From Nocardiopsis quinghaiensis (GTDB lineage: Bacteria; Actinomycetota; Actinomycetes; Streptosporangiales; Streptosporangiaceae), in assembly GCF_008638365.1 (NCBI RefSeq), contig NZ_ML703339.1, positions 94,149 through 158,148 of the forward strand: a stretch of DNA of 64,000 bases, given 5' to 3'. Every line of letters begins with the position of its first letter. Position 1 is the first letter of the stretch. A program made the translations under genes and the position numbers. Under the pieces are notes generated by a model. It ran no database searches. It saw only the letters and a program-made list of their open reading frames with translations, and was not told the origin of the DNA. This document shows positions 28,702 through 37,067 of the stretch, piece after piece.

Positions 28702-29757
28702 ATGCGTCCGATCACACGGTTGCTACCCGAAGCAGTGCGAACGATGCCGGCCCGCTCTGAAACGGGACAACCCGAGGTGGACAGTACCTTTGCCACCAAC
28801 CGTGCCAAACATGAGCTCGCGGTGTGCCTGAGCCCGGGAGAGGACGAGCTGGTCAACGCCGAGACCGAACGCGGCACCGCTCTGCTGCGTGAAGTGCTCG
28901 CGCCGCAAACGGCCGAGCTCGCCGTCCGTTGGCTGGCGGGGGGGGGGGACCGCTACCGACGCGTGGACTCCTCAACACGCGGATCCAGGCGCCCACGAAC
29001 GGCAGTCCCTCCCCTTTCACCACCGCCACCCCCCGCGTACGTCGAGGCTCCGCCGAAGGGGGTTCGCTGGCGCAACACTCTGGTGTCGAACTCCGAGATG
29101 TGTGCGCTGCTCAACGGGCTTGCCGGTGCCGGGGCGGACAACACCATCCACGGGGTGAACCTCCTGGCGATCGACATGCCGTACGAGCGCGGTGGCCGAC
29201 TGCACCTCACCGAAGGAGGGTGGCGTGTCAGTCCCGGATTCGAGCACTATCCCGCCTACTGGGTCACCTGGATCGGTGCGGCCGCCTACGCGCTCTCCGC
29301 GGGCGCACGGTTGCCGAGTCGGGCTGAGATGGACGCTCTCTCGGAAGGAGCCAAGGCCAGCAACATCGACTACGCCTTAGGGGACGCGGCCCCCGTCGCC
29401 GAACCCGGATCGGGTCCGAACACGGTGCACCATCGGGTCGGCAACCTTCAGGTCTGGTGTGCGGACGGCCCACGGGGAGAGCCGTCGTGGGCACCGGTGA
29501 CCCGCTACCTACATGGAGCGGCGTGGAACACCCCGGGCACCCGAGAGGAGGTGCGCCGCCTACGGTCCCGGCACCTACTGGGTGCCTCACGCGGGGTGGG
29601 TGTCCGTTTGGTTCGTGATCGGGCGTCCGGGGCTGGCCGCCCCCTGGAGGACATCGCGGATCGACTACGCACATGGGTGACCGGGCTCGGAGGCCACGAC
29701 CGTTTGGCTGACCCTGACCGGAAGTTGATCAGCGTCCTGTCACAGACCGATCGCTGA
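28702..29757 (+). CDS. sulfotransferase C-terminal part joined to a formylglycine-generating-enzyme-like domain
   Basis: The first 75 residues look like the end of the preceding sulfotransferase. From about residue 120 the protein matches the FGE-sulfatase (SUMF1/EgtB/PvdO) fold: RWRNTLVSNSEMCALLNGLA, then VSPGFEHYPAYWVTWIGAAA, ARLPSRAEMDALSEGA, and the ending RYLHGAAWNTPG ... GVGVRLVRD. FGE-like domains oxidise cysteine to formylglycine or do related Fe/Cu-dependent oxidations; catalytic cysteines cannot be confirmed here. Between the two parts an 11-G run (28938-28948) and GGGGG (29058-29062) flank a segment whose other frame has more native codon use. The intact gene may be one fusion. ATG 28702 is only the first ATG, not a supported start. 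Confidence 0.6.
   Translation: MRPITRLLPEAVRTMPARSETGQPEVDSTFATNRAKHELAVCLSPGEDELVNAETERGTALLREVLAPQTAELAVRWLAGGGDRYRRVDSSTRGSRRPRTAVPPLSPPPPPAYVEAPPKGVRWRNTLVSNSEMCALLNGLAGAGADNTIHGVNLLAIDMPYERGGRLHLTEGGWRVSPGFEHYPAYWVTWIGAAAYALSAGARLPSRAEMDALSEGAKASNIDYALGDAAPVAEPGSGPNTVHHRVGNLQVWCADGPRGEPSWAPVTRYLHGAAWNTPGTREEVRRLRSRHLLGASRGVGVRLVRDRASGAGRPLEDIADRLRTWVTGLGGHDRLADPDRKLISVLSQTDR
28938..28948 (+). repeat. 11-base G homopolymer inside the coding region
   Basis: Eleven consecutive G residues occur in the sulfotransferase/FGE frame. Gain or loss of one G changes the reading frame, so it is either a slippage site or a sequencing problem. Confidence 0.8.
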
Positions 29758-30180
29758 CTTGGGCCCCATGTAGGAACCGGCCCCGGGAAATCCGTCCTCG
29801 ACCAAACGCGCGAAGCGGTCGCTGAATCCGAGGTGGGGAAGGTCCCCGGTCTTCACGAATTCCACTCCTCGGATCGGCCGCGAGTCGAGTCCTTCCGAGA
29901 TATCCCCCAGAGAACCACCCGTACGGCGAACCTCAAAGGTGATGTGCACGACGTGCAAATCCTTTTCCGAGACGATGTGGTCGCACAGATACAACAGGCG
30001 CCCAACCTCGACCTCGATCCCTGTCTCCTCGCGCATCTCGCGAACCAGGGCGTCACCGAGCGATTCGCCCTCCTCCACCCGTCCACCTGGCAAGCTCCAC
30101 CTGCGCGGGCCGTCGGTGTCCTGGTCCAAGAGCAGTACTTTCCCGTCCTCGACAAGGAGGCCTGTCACTCGTGTGTCCAT
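29740..30180 (-). CDS. Nudix hydrolase
   Basis: The 146-residue protein has a complete Nudix box, GGRVEEGESLGDALVREMRE followed by ETGIEV (G-x5-E-x7-REUXEE-x-G-U), at about residues 32-56. It hydrolyses a nucleoside diphosphate linked to another group; the substrate cannot be read from sequence. It is convergent with the FGE-like gene, overlapping its end by 18 bases, and nearly overlaps the divergent nucleotidyltransferase. The combination suggests housekeeping of an activated sugar or PAPS-like nucleotide. Confidence 0.9.
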   Translation of the reverse strand: MDTRVTGLLVEDGKVLLLDQDTDGPRRWSLPGGRVEEGESLGDALVREMREETGIEVEVGRLLYLCDHIVSEKDLHVVHITFEVRRTGGSLGDISEGLDSRPIRGVEFVKTGDLPHLGFSDRFARLVEDGFPGAGSYMGPKSAIGL

Positions 30181-30209
30181 ACCGGCACCCTAGCGAACGC
30201 AATGAGGCC

Positions 30210-31007
30210 ATGGGGCCGACCGAGAGCCAAGAGCGAACCGATGTCGTGATCGCTGCTGGAGGGTTGGGAACACGACGTTCCGAATGGTCCCGTTATCTCC
30301 CCAAGGAATTCTTTCCCGTGCGAGGAATTCCAGGAATCGTTCACCTCATGGATGAGATCGCCCGAATGGGCAGGGTGAGGGCCACGATGGTCCACCACCC
30401 CTACTACGAGGACTTCATCCTCTCCTGGGCCAGCCGGGCTCTGACCGATGAGCGCGGCTACGACCGGGCGGCCGCACGAGCCTGCGCCCGTGTCCCTCGT
30501 TGGCCGGACATCGATCTGCGCTTCACCCCACAGCAGGGCCCGTACAGCGACATCACCTCGGTCCTCAACGCCGACACCGCTCTCGGCCGCCCACACGAGC
30601 TCTACGTGGCCTATGCCGACAACCTCTATCCCGAAGACCACCCCTTCTCGCGCCTACGCAGCACGGGCAGAGGTACGTCGGTGATCGCGCGCCCGTACAA
30701 CCGGGCAGAGGCGCCGAGCCGAGGGGTGATCGTCTGTGACCGTGGGTTCATGGTGGGTCTGGTGGAGAAGCCGGACGAGTTCACAGCACGTGGCCTCGAA
30801 CGCGAGCACGGTCCGGACGCGCTCGTACTGTTGGAAGGACGGGCTCGTGCAGACCGGTCCTTTCTCGACTTCCTGTGGTCGTACCGCCCCGACCGCGCCA
30901 TGGAAGCGAAACTGTCGCTGGCCCTGTCGGCTTACGCGCGTACCCATCCGGTTCGTGTGTGCCGCATCAGTTCGTCCGTGACCGACCTCGGAGCCCCAGC
31001 GCCGTGA
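30210..31007 (+). CDS. sugar-phosphate nucleotidyltransferase (GalU-like)
   Basis: From the ATG at 30210 (an in-frame GTG is at 30171) the 265-residue protein has the nucleotidyltransferase signature VVIAAGGLGTRRSEWSRYLP followed by KEFFPV, equivalent to GxGTR-x-PxTK-xxPKE of GalU/RfbA proteins. DNLYP supplies the metal-binding aspartate region and GLVEKPDEF the sugar-binding loop. It probably makes an NDP-sugar. The 3' end is slightly shorter than typical GalU. The gene is head-to-head with the Nudix hydrolase and closes the unusual cassette. Confidence 0.8.
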   Translation: MGPTESQERTDVVIAAGGLGTRRSEWSRYLPKEFFPVRGIPGIVHLMDEIARMGRVRATMVHHPYYEDFILSWASRALTDERGYDRAAARACARVPRWPDIDLRFTPQQGPYSDITSVLNADTALGRPHELYVAYADNLYPEDHPFSRLRSTGRGTSVIARPYNRAEAPSRGVIVCDRGFMVGLVEKPDEFTARGLEREHGPDALVLLEGRARADRSFLDFLWSYRPDRAMEAKLSLALSAYARTHPVRVCRISSSVTDLGAPAP

Positions 31008-31086
31008 GAGCGTGGCCGGTTCCGTGGTGCGGGTGTTTCGTGCGGTACATGCCACGGGGCTACGCGCAGAACTTCTGGATGGGCGC

Positions 31087-31515
31087 TTAGCCCTGCGCCT
31101 GGCCGATCTTCTCCCTGAGCCAGTCGGAGATCGCGTCGTCGTCCCGGGGGAATTTCCCCAGCTCGAAGACATAGCTTTCCGGCGACGGGGAAATGGGGTG
31201 GACCCCCAGTTCCTTGTCATAATGGAATTCCGCGTTGAACTTTCCCGGCCTGGTCACCGAAATCGACATGGCGAGCCAGGCCCCCTTGCCCTCCTGGTAC
31301 ATCTCACCCTTGAGGAACTTGGCCTTCTTGTCGACAGAGCGCGGGTGGCGCTTCCTCTCTGTCTCTCCGTTCTCGAAAGTTACGAGGTTCTCGCTCGCCG
31401 CAACGCCCCCGATGTAGTCATACCTGTAATTCATCGAGGTCCAACCGCTTGGGGCGGCCTCGACCAGCTCAAGGGCCATGCCGCGCACCAGCTCCTGCTG
31501 CTGGGCAAGATCCAT
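31087..31515 (-). CDS. YezG-like immunity protein for the adjacent nuclease toxin
   Basis: The ATG at 31515 follows AAGGAAG. The 142-residue protein begins MDLAQQQELVRGMALELVEA and continues PSGWTSMNYRYDYIGGVAAS. It has a YezG/DUF600-type profile: helical start, then W-x-x-x-(N/L)-Y-R-Y-D, KGAWLAMSISVTRPGKFNAE and a final DWL-REK helix. YezG proteins neutralise LXG/WXG toxins carrying Endonuclease_NS_2 domains. It starts 14 bases after the toxin stop, the standard toxin-then-immunity order. Confidence 0.8.
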   Translation of the reverse strand: MDLAQQQELVRGMALELVEAAPSGWTSMNYRYDYIGGVAASENLVTFENGETERKRHPRSVDKKAKFLKGEMYQEGKGAWLAMSISVTRPGKFNAEFHYDKELGVHPISPSPESYVFELGKFPRDDDAISDWLREKIGQAQG

Positions 31516-31529
31516 CGAACTTCCTTCCA

Positions 31530-34500
31530 CTAATTCCTTGGAGTCCGCGTGGGATGGTTGTCGTAATTCAGCCTCGCCTGGTCCACACCATTAAGCGACC
31601 AGTCTACCACGATTTCCGAAGGCGGAGCTCCCAGGTCATTCATTTCCTCGGGGCGGTTTCTGTCGTACTGCCCCGCATAGCTGTTGAGATTGTCCTGCCT
31701 CGCCTGGAATTCTGCCCGGTCGAAATCCGGAAGCGAGTCATCGTATTCGACTTCCACCCGGAACGTAATCGAGGGCTTGTCGCCCGCGAGGTTGCGCCAC
31801 TGGTCGACGAGCGCCGGCTTTCCGCCCGGGTGGTTCTCCGCGTGAGCGGTGCTGTACGCCCTGCCCAGGTTCCCGTCGCTCCCCGAGAGGATCCCGTGCC
31901 AGAGGTATTCGAGGCGCCCCCAGTTGTCGGCGAAGGTCGCACTCCCCCCGGGGTGGTTCAGGGATCGGAGCATGGGGATGATGTTGATGCGCTCCCCGGG
32001 GCCGGCGAAGAAGTTGCTCGCGATGACATGCCCGCCCTGCCAGGAAGAACTGTCATAGACGTATTCCGCGTCGTCGCGCGCGTTGTACTCGTCGAAGTAG
32101 TTCCCGCCCTCATGGCCGATGGGGGTCTGCTCGTTGTTCCGCGACTCCCTCCCCGGCCTGAGCTCGCCTTCGATGGAGACCGTCCTCGACTTGGCGTCGG
32201 TCTCATAGATGAGCTGCCCGCCCGACCGGGGGTTGTCGACGTAGTACGTGGCGTTCGGCCTGGGGTAGACGAGTTCGGGGTTGCCCCTGGTGTCCGACCC
32301 GGCCCGGGTCTCGACGTGGGCGATCCTGCCGTCGGAGTCGGTGATGAAGACGCCCCTGCCCTCCACCCGGTAAAGGGTGTCGGGATCCAGGCGGACCTCG
32401 CCCCTGTCCGTCCCTGTTCCGAACCGCTGGTTCTCTCCGGGAAAACGCGGGTCCCCCGCGTCGATCCTCTGGGTGTGCTCGAAGGAGGGCCGGTTCGCCG
32501 CGCCGTCGTAGGGGTTGCGGTCGCGCCACCAGTCCAGCGCCGAATCGACGTATCCGTCCAGGTTGGACAGGTCGTCGGAGATCCGGAAGTCCGGGTCGGG
32601 TGAGGGGATGCCCCACTTCTCCCACAGGTTGAAGGCGTTGGGGCCGCCCTCCCGGGGCGCGACGTCGTGCGCGCCGTTCCTGTTCGAGTCCGGCGAGTAG
32701 GTGTCGTCGCTCCAGAGCTGCGGATCGCGCGAACGGTACGGGACGCCCTCGTCCATCAGCCGGGCCTCAACGTACTCGTGCATGACCAGGCGGCGGAAGT
32801 GGCTCGCCTCCGAGGCGTCCAGGGTTCCCGCCTCGGCCTTGCGCCACAGGTCGGCGATGTGGTCCATGGGAGCGAACCGGCCGCTGCGCTGGGTCGTCCC
32901 GTCCGGCGGGACCGGGATGTCCGGGTGCTCGCGGAAGAACAGGTGCTGCTTGATCTCGTTGAGGACGTCCGAGTGGAAACCGGTGTTCTCGGAGATGCGG
33001 TCGACGTCGCCGTCGTTGGCGCGGATCTCGTTGTAGCGACCCAGGGCCTCGGCGCTCTCCGGCACGTCGATGTACCGGTTGCCCTCGTCGTCGAAGTAGG
33101 TGCCGGTCTCGTCCCGGTGCCCCACGTCGATGTGTTCGCCCTGGCTGTCGAAGAAGCCAGGCCCCTCGTCCAGGTTGGACACGGGGTTGTTGTCGCCCTC
33201 GGACCCGCCGACCCGCTGGACGTGCTCCGGGCGCTCGCCGTTCGGGCCGTCGGTGCGGTCCGGGGTGAGGTCGCCGTCCGGGGAGAGGTCCCCGTCCGGA
33301 CGCTCCGGCAGGCCGCCGCCGTCCGAGCCCTGGTTGTTGCGATCCGCCCCGTCGAACCCGCCGTTGCCGCCCCGCCCCGGCCCGGTCTCCGCGTCCACCA
33401 CGGTCGTGCCGCCCCGCGGGCTGTCCGGCCCCGTGGTGCCGCCCACGCTGTTGTCGACCGTGTTGTCGTTGCGGGCGTCGATCTCACGGTCCGCGCTGTC
33501 GACCTCGACCCTCTCGTCGTCGGCCTCGAAGCGGTCTGCCGGCGTGTCGTTGAGCGAGGACGCGTCGTCCGGTACTTGGGAGGTGACCCAGCGGTCCTGC
33601 TCCCCGTCCAGTCCCTCCGCCAGGTCGCGGCGCGACTCCGGGTCCACGCCGTCCAGGAAGTCCTCGCCCGCCTCGAGCTGGTCGGCGGTCGGGTCGATGG
33701 TCTCCTCGGAGTCCGGGTCTCCGTTCCGGCGGTTGTTGTTCTCCGGCTCCGGGTCCGTGTTCGTCGTCCCGCGCGGCGCTGACCTCGCGTCCCCGATGGG
33801 CTCGATGTCGGTCCCCGTGCCCCCGTTGGAGTCGCCGCCCCTGGTGCGCCGCCCGTCGCCCCCGTCCGGGAGGTCCGGTGTGCTGGAGGCGTTGAGCCGC
33901 TCCAGCGCCTCGGTCATCCGCCCGAGGTCCGCGGGGCTGATGTCCAGGTCGGCCAGGTCGCTCAGGTCCACCGGGGTGATGGACCCGTCGCCGAACCGGG
34001 GCACCCGGGCCAGCACCGACGGGTCGATGCCGCCGGGGAACTCCGAAAGGTCCGGCACGTCCGGGGTGCGGCTGCCGCCGACCGCGTTGACGATGTTGGC
34101 GCCGCGCCAGACCATGAGCGGTACGCCGACGACCGCGCCCACACCGGTGGCGGTGAGCAGCGCGCCGCCCACCGTCGCGCCGATGTTGAGGGCCGCCGTG
34201 CCGATGACGTACCAGGGCCGCTCGCCCCACTCCTCCCACGGCACGACCGCGTGGGCCGCCTCCTTCCAGGCGTTGCCCGCGGTCTCCAGGGAGAAGCCCC
34301 ACTCGCCGTTCTCGTCCTTGCCGACGCCCACCAGCGCGCCCAGGCCCTCGACGGTGCCGCCCCAGTAGTCCCAGAGGTTGTCGCCCCAGTTCCCGGAGAA
34401 CCACCCGTTCGGGCCGTGCGCGCCGACCATCCCGCCGACGTCCTCGGCGATGCCCACGAAGAAGTCGCCGACGGCGTCGCCGACGTCGTTGTACCAGGCG

Positions 34501-35138
34501 TGGTCGGTCGCCTGCGGCGCCCCCCACTCCATGGTGACGCCCTCGAGGGGCGCGTCGAACCCGTACACGAACTGGCCGTCGCCCGCCGTGACCGACCCGT
34601 CGGCCTTCTGGGCGATGAACGTGGTGCCGCCGAACAGCCCGGTGATGGCGTTGGCGCAGGTCCGCTCCGCCTCCTCGAACTCGTGCATCAGGCCCGTGGC
34701 CCGGTCGAGGAGGTCGTTGTGCTTGGTGACGTTCTCGCTCTCCTCCTTCCACCAGAAGATGCCGCTGCCCTCGTCCCAGCCCTCCTTGTTCCCGTAGTCG
34801 ATGCTTCTGAGGAACTCGTAGGAGTCGGTCTTGAGGGTGGTCCAGCGCGCCTTGATGTCGCGGACCTTCTCGGCGAAGTCGATGAGCGCTTCGGAGGTGC
34901 TGGACAGCGCGCTGGACACGTCCTCGGCGTCGCCGGTGAGCGGGTTGAGGACATTGAAGAGGTCCTGGTCCTCGGGGGCGGTGTAGATGCCCTCCAACCC
35001 GCCCCACGCGCCGGTGATGTCGGCGGTGTTGTCGGTGAGGTCGGTGCCGTCGGTCTTCAGCTTCGCGGCCACCGCGTCGAGGGCGTACGTGAGGGTCTCG
35101 GGGACGGGAAAGCCGCTCGGATCGATCAGGTCGGACAA
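31530..35138 (-). CDS. large WXG/LXG-type polymorphic toxin with C-terminal DNA/RNA endonuclease
   Basis: The 1202-residue protein starts at a TTG (35138). Residues about 1-200 are a helical WXG/LXG-like domain. Hydrophobic Gly/Ala-rich segments near 305-350 (YVIGTAALNIGATVGGALLT) may cross a membrane. About 390-680 is an Asp/Gly/Pro-rich linker. A domain at about 680-860 contains the helix RRLVMHEYVEARLMDEGV, resembling pretoxin domains with a His-Glu pair. The C-terminal region (about 970-1195) is an Endonuclease_NS_2 nuclease: GGHVIASNFFAGPGERINII, with downstream Asn residues as in the H-N-N/H catalytic set. Export by a type VII-like route is inferred from the N terminus; no ESX ATPase gene is in the window. 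The immunity gene follows. Confidence 0.85.
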   Translation of the reverse strand: MSDLIDPSGFPVPETLTYALDAVAAKLKTDGTDLTDNTADITGAWGGLEGIYTAPEDQDLFNVLNPLTGDAEDVSSALSSTSEALIDFAEKVRDIKARWTTLKTDSYEFLRSIDYGNKEGWDEGSGIFWWKEESENVTKHNDLLDRATGLMHEFEEAERTCANAITGLFGGTTFIAQKADGSVTAGDGQFVYGFDAPLEGVTMEWGAPQATDHAWYNDVGDAVGDFFVGIAEDVGGMVGAHGPNGWFSGNWGDNLWDYWGGTVEGLGALVGVGKDENGEWGFSLETAGNAWKEAAHAVVPWEEWGERPWYVIGTAALNIGATVGGALLTATGVGAVVGVPLMVWRGANIVNAVGGSRTPDVPDLSEFPGGIDPSVLARVPRFGDGSITPVDLSDLADLDISPADLGRMTEALERLNASSTPDLPDGGDGRRTRGGDSNGGTGTDIEPIGDARSAPRGTTNTDPEPENNNRRNGDPDSEETIDPTADQLEAGEDFLDGVDPESRRDLAEGLDGEQDRWVTSQVPDDASSLNDTPADRFEADDERVEVDSADREIDARNDNTVDNSVGGTTGPDSPRGGTTVVDAETGPGRGGNGGFDGADRNNQGSDGGGLPERPDGDLSPDGDLTPDRTDGPNGERPEHVQRVGGSEGDNNPVSNLDEGPGFFDSQGEHIDVGHRDETGTYFDDEGNRYIDVPESAEALGRYNEIRANDGDVDRISENTGFHSDVLNEIKQHLFFREHPDIPVPPDGTTQRSGRFAPMDHIADLWRKAEAGTLDASEASHFRRLVMHEYVEARLMDEGVPYRSRDPQLWSDDTYSPDSNRNGAHDVAPREGGPNAFNLWEKWGIPSPDPDFRISDDLSNLDGYVDSALDWWRDRNPYDGAANRPSFEHTQRIDAGDPRFPGENQRFGTGTDRGEVRLDPDTLYRVEGRGVFITDSDGRIAHVETRAGSDTRGNPELVYPRPNATYYVDNPRSGGQLIYETDAKSRTVSIEGELRPGRESRNNEQTPIGHEGGNYFDEYNARDDAEYVYDSSSWQGGHVIASNFFAGPGERINIIPMLRSLNHPGGSATFADNWGRLEYLWHGILSGSDGNLGRAYSTAHAENHPGGKPALVDQWRNLAGDKPSITFRVEVEYDDSLPDFDRAEFQARQDNLNSYAGQYDRNRPEEMNDLGAPPSEIVVDWSLNGVDQARLNYDNHPTRTPRN

Positions 35139-35360
35139 GGGGGACCACCGTTACCAGTGCCGGGGGAAGTTCGCGGGATGTGCGGGGCCGCGGTGCTTCC
35201 CGGGTTCCGTACGTGTCTGCGTGGGGCGGCGCCGCGTCCCGGTCCGGCGGGGGTCGGGCGGAGCGGGCCCGGGCGGGCCGGTGGGGGCTGGCACCGGCGG
35301 GAGGGAGGGGAGAGGGTTCGGTGGCGGTGCCGTGCGCCGGGCGCACGCCACCGGGGAGGG

Positions 35361-35882
35361 TCAGCCGCCGGCGCCGTCGAGAGCGTTGAGTCCGGCCTCG
35401 GTCTCGGGGGCCCTGGGCTCGTCCCCGAGGTGGTCGGGGAGCGTGCCCCGGTACAGGCCCGCCGCGTCGATGTCGATCGTGCCGGTGGTCGACAGGGAGA
35501 AGCCACCGCCGCGCTCGTACATGCGGACCAGCGGTTCGAAGGGGTCTGGCAGGTCCGGCAGGGACACCCCGGCGTCGCGGGCCGCCGCCAGGTGCAGCGC
35601 CCACACGCAGCTCTTGCCCACCGTCGGGTACTGCTCGATGATCACCGGGCTCTCCACCACGCCTTCGACCACCTCGTCCGCGGCGCGCACGCCCGGCGCC
35701 GCGAACTCCGCGATGTCGTAGAACGGCCACCCCTTGGTACCCAGGGCACGCGTCCACAGGGCCGAGCGGCGCAGGTACTCGCGCATCAGCGCGACCCGCG
35801 ACCGCGTGTGCTCCAGGTCGCTCTCCCAGTCGATCGCGTGGATGCGGACGGCGAGGTCGCTGACCGCGGTGGTGGTGCTCAT
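35361..35882 (-). CDS. unknown protein of the toxin locus, 173 residues
   Basis: The ATG at 35882 has AAGGGA six bases upstream; the open frame further upstream is a shadow. The protein begins MSTTTAVSDLAVRIHAIDWE and has a helical N-terminal half (LEHTRSRVALMREYLRRSAL), then a region ending PLVRMYERGGGFSLSTTGTI. No membrane segment or known motif is seen. It lies between the DUF6507 gene and the toxin, in the same direction, 222 bases before the toxin. It may be a chaperone or targeting factor for the toxin; this is from position only. Confidence 0.7.
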   Translation of the reverse strand: MSTTTAVSDLAVRIHAIDWESDLEHTRSRVALMREYLRRSALWTRALGTKGWPFYDIAEFAAPGVRAADEVVEGVVESPVIIEQYPTVGKSCVWALHLAAARDAGVSLPDLPDPFEPLVRMYERGGGFSLSTTGTIDIDAAGLYRGTLPDHLGDEPRAPETEAGLNALDGAGG

Positions 35883-35941
35883 CGTGATCCCTTCACGTCG
35901 GAGGCGTCGGGGCGGCCGTCGGCGGCCACCGGGGGCCGGCG

Positions 35942-36313
35942 TCAGACGGCCTGGTTGGGACCGTACGGGGGCGGCGGCTCCGGCTCGGGAACCACTCCCG
36001 CGTTGCCCTGGGCCTCCTCCGCCATCTCGAGGTTGCCGTTCATGTAGTGGGTGGTGGCCTCGCTGGCCCCGGTGACGGCGGCCATGGTCAGGCCCGCGAT
36101 ACCGCCCATGATCTCGAAGTAGTGCTCGGCGAACTCGCCCAAGGCCATGCCGACGACACCGCTCTTGGCGTACTCGCCGCTGTCCACCAGGTGTTCTTCG
36201 ACGCTCTCCATGACGCCGACCAGGCCTTCGCCGCTGCCCTCCTCGCCGAGGTGGCCGGCGACGGCCTGGAGGACACCGCCCACGGCCGCGGGCTGGATGT
36301 TCCACTGCGACAC
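35942..36313 (-). CDS. DUF6507 family, WXG100-like small helical protein
   Basis: The 123-residue protein reads MSQWNIQPAAVGGVLQAVAG, with long Ala/Gly/Glu helices (EYAKSGVVGMALGEFAEHYF, ATTHYMNGNLEMAEEAQGNA) and a Pro-rich tail. W-x-I-x-P near the start, GEFA and T-x-Y-(M/L)-x-G-(D/N)-LEMA match the DUF6507 pattern, as I recall it, of actinomycete proteins next to WXG-type toxins. Its size and helix-turn-helix shape suggest an ESX-like secreted partner. The start follows GGAG-like AAAGGAGC. Confidence 0.75.
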   Translation of the reverse strand: MSQWNIQPAAVGGVLQAVAGHLGEEGSGEGLVGVMESVEEHLVDSGEYAKSGVVGMALGEFAEHYFEIMGGIAGLTMAAVTGASEATTHYMNGNLEMAEEAQGNAGVVPEPEPPPPYGPNQAV

Positions 36314-36427
36314 GGACTGCTCCTTTCACGTGTGCGCCGGTCGGCGTGCGGCCGGCGTGGTCCGGACCCATCGGTCCTGGGGTGCGGGTCGTTTCGGAAG
36401 GGCGCGGACGGGGTGGCGGAGCGCGGG

Positions 36428-36703
36428 TCAGGCATCGCGGGAGGAGAAGGCCCCCGGTCGGAAGTTCCCCGGGGCCACGGCCCAGGTGGCCGGCAGGGCC
36501 GACTCCCTGTCCTGCGCGGAGGAGATGACCTGCCACATGCGGCCCAGGACGGCCTGGAGCGCGCCGGCTTCCACGCGGAAGCGGTCGCGGGCGTGCCCGG
36601 CCGCCGCGCGGACCGGTCCGGCGGCATGGGGCGGCTCCTGCTCGTCGTGAGCGGCCTGCGGCGGATCCTCCCAGTCGGGGGGTTCGACCAGCTCGAACTT
36701 CAT
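36428..36703 (-). CDS. unknown 91-residue protein, first gene of the toxin operon
   Basis: The ATG at 36703 has GGAGGA seven bases upstream. The sequence begins MKFELVEPPDWEDPPQAAHD and has a helix RVEAGALQAVLGRMWQVISS. No motif is recognised. It precedes the DUF6507 gene by 114 bases in the same direction and may be co-transcribed from the divergent promoter region shared with the DUF6177 gene. Confidence 0.6.
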   Translation of the reverse strand: MKFELVEPPDWEDPPQAAHDEQEPPHAAGPVRAAAGHARDRFRVEAGALQAVLGRMWQVISSAQDRESALPATWAVAPGNFRPGAFSSRDA

Positions 36704-37067
36704 GGTGGTTCCTCCGGCGGCGGTTCTGTGCCCTCTCGTCCGTCGTCCGCTCTCGGGGCGCGGACACAGGTATGTGATGTTCCGTCCGCGTTGATGGTTT
36801 CACCACCTGTGGACGAAAGAAAACCGCCTGTGTGAAAGGGTTTCAGGGAACACCTGTTGACCTGTGGCGACACGGACCGGAGCGACGTCCGCCCCCTCCG
36901 GGGCCGGGTGCCCCGGAGGTCCGTCCGGAGCGGGTTCCGCGACGCCCCCGCCTCCGCGGGCATCGCCGCGGCCGCTCCGGGAACACATGAACGTGAACCT
37001 TCCGGAAGCTCCGCGTATCCCACCCGGTGCCACGTCCCCGCCCGCCCCCCTGTGTTGAGGAGACCCC
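36704..37067. other. divergent promoter region of the toxin locus
   Basis: The 364 bases between the minus-strand toxin genes and the plus-strand DUF6177 gene have no gene. A patch of lower GC (GTTTCACCACCTGTGGACGA and the following AAGAAAACC) near 36796-36825 is where promoters are most likely. No clear -35/-10 pair was found. Confidence 0.5.

Noticed and set aside
33484..35757. Other long frames overlapping the toxin gene on both strands
   Set aside because: Low-complexity Arg/Gly or Val/Leu text; the toxin frame has clear domains and normal codon use.
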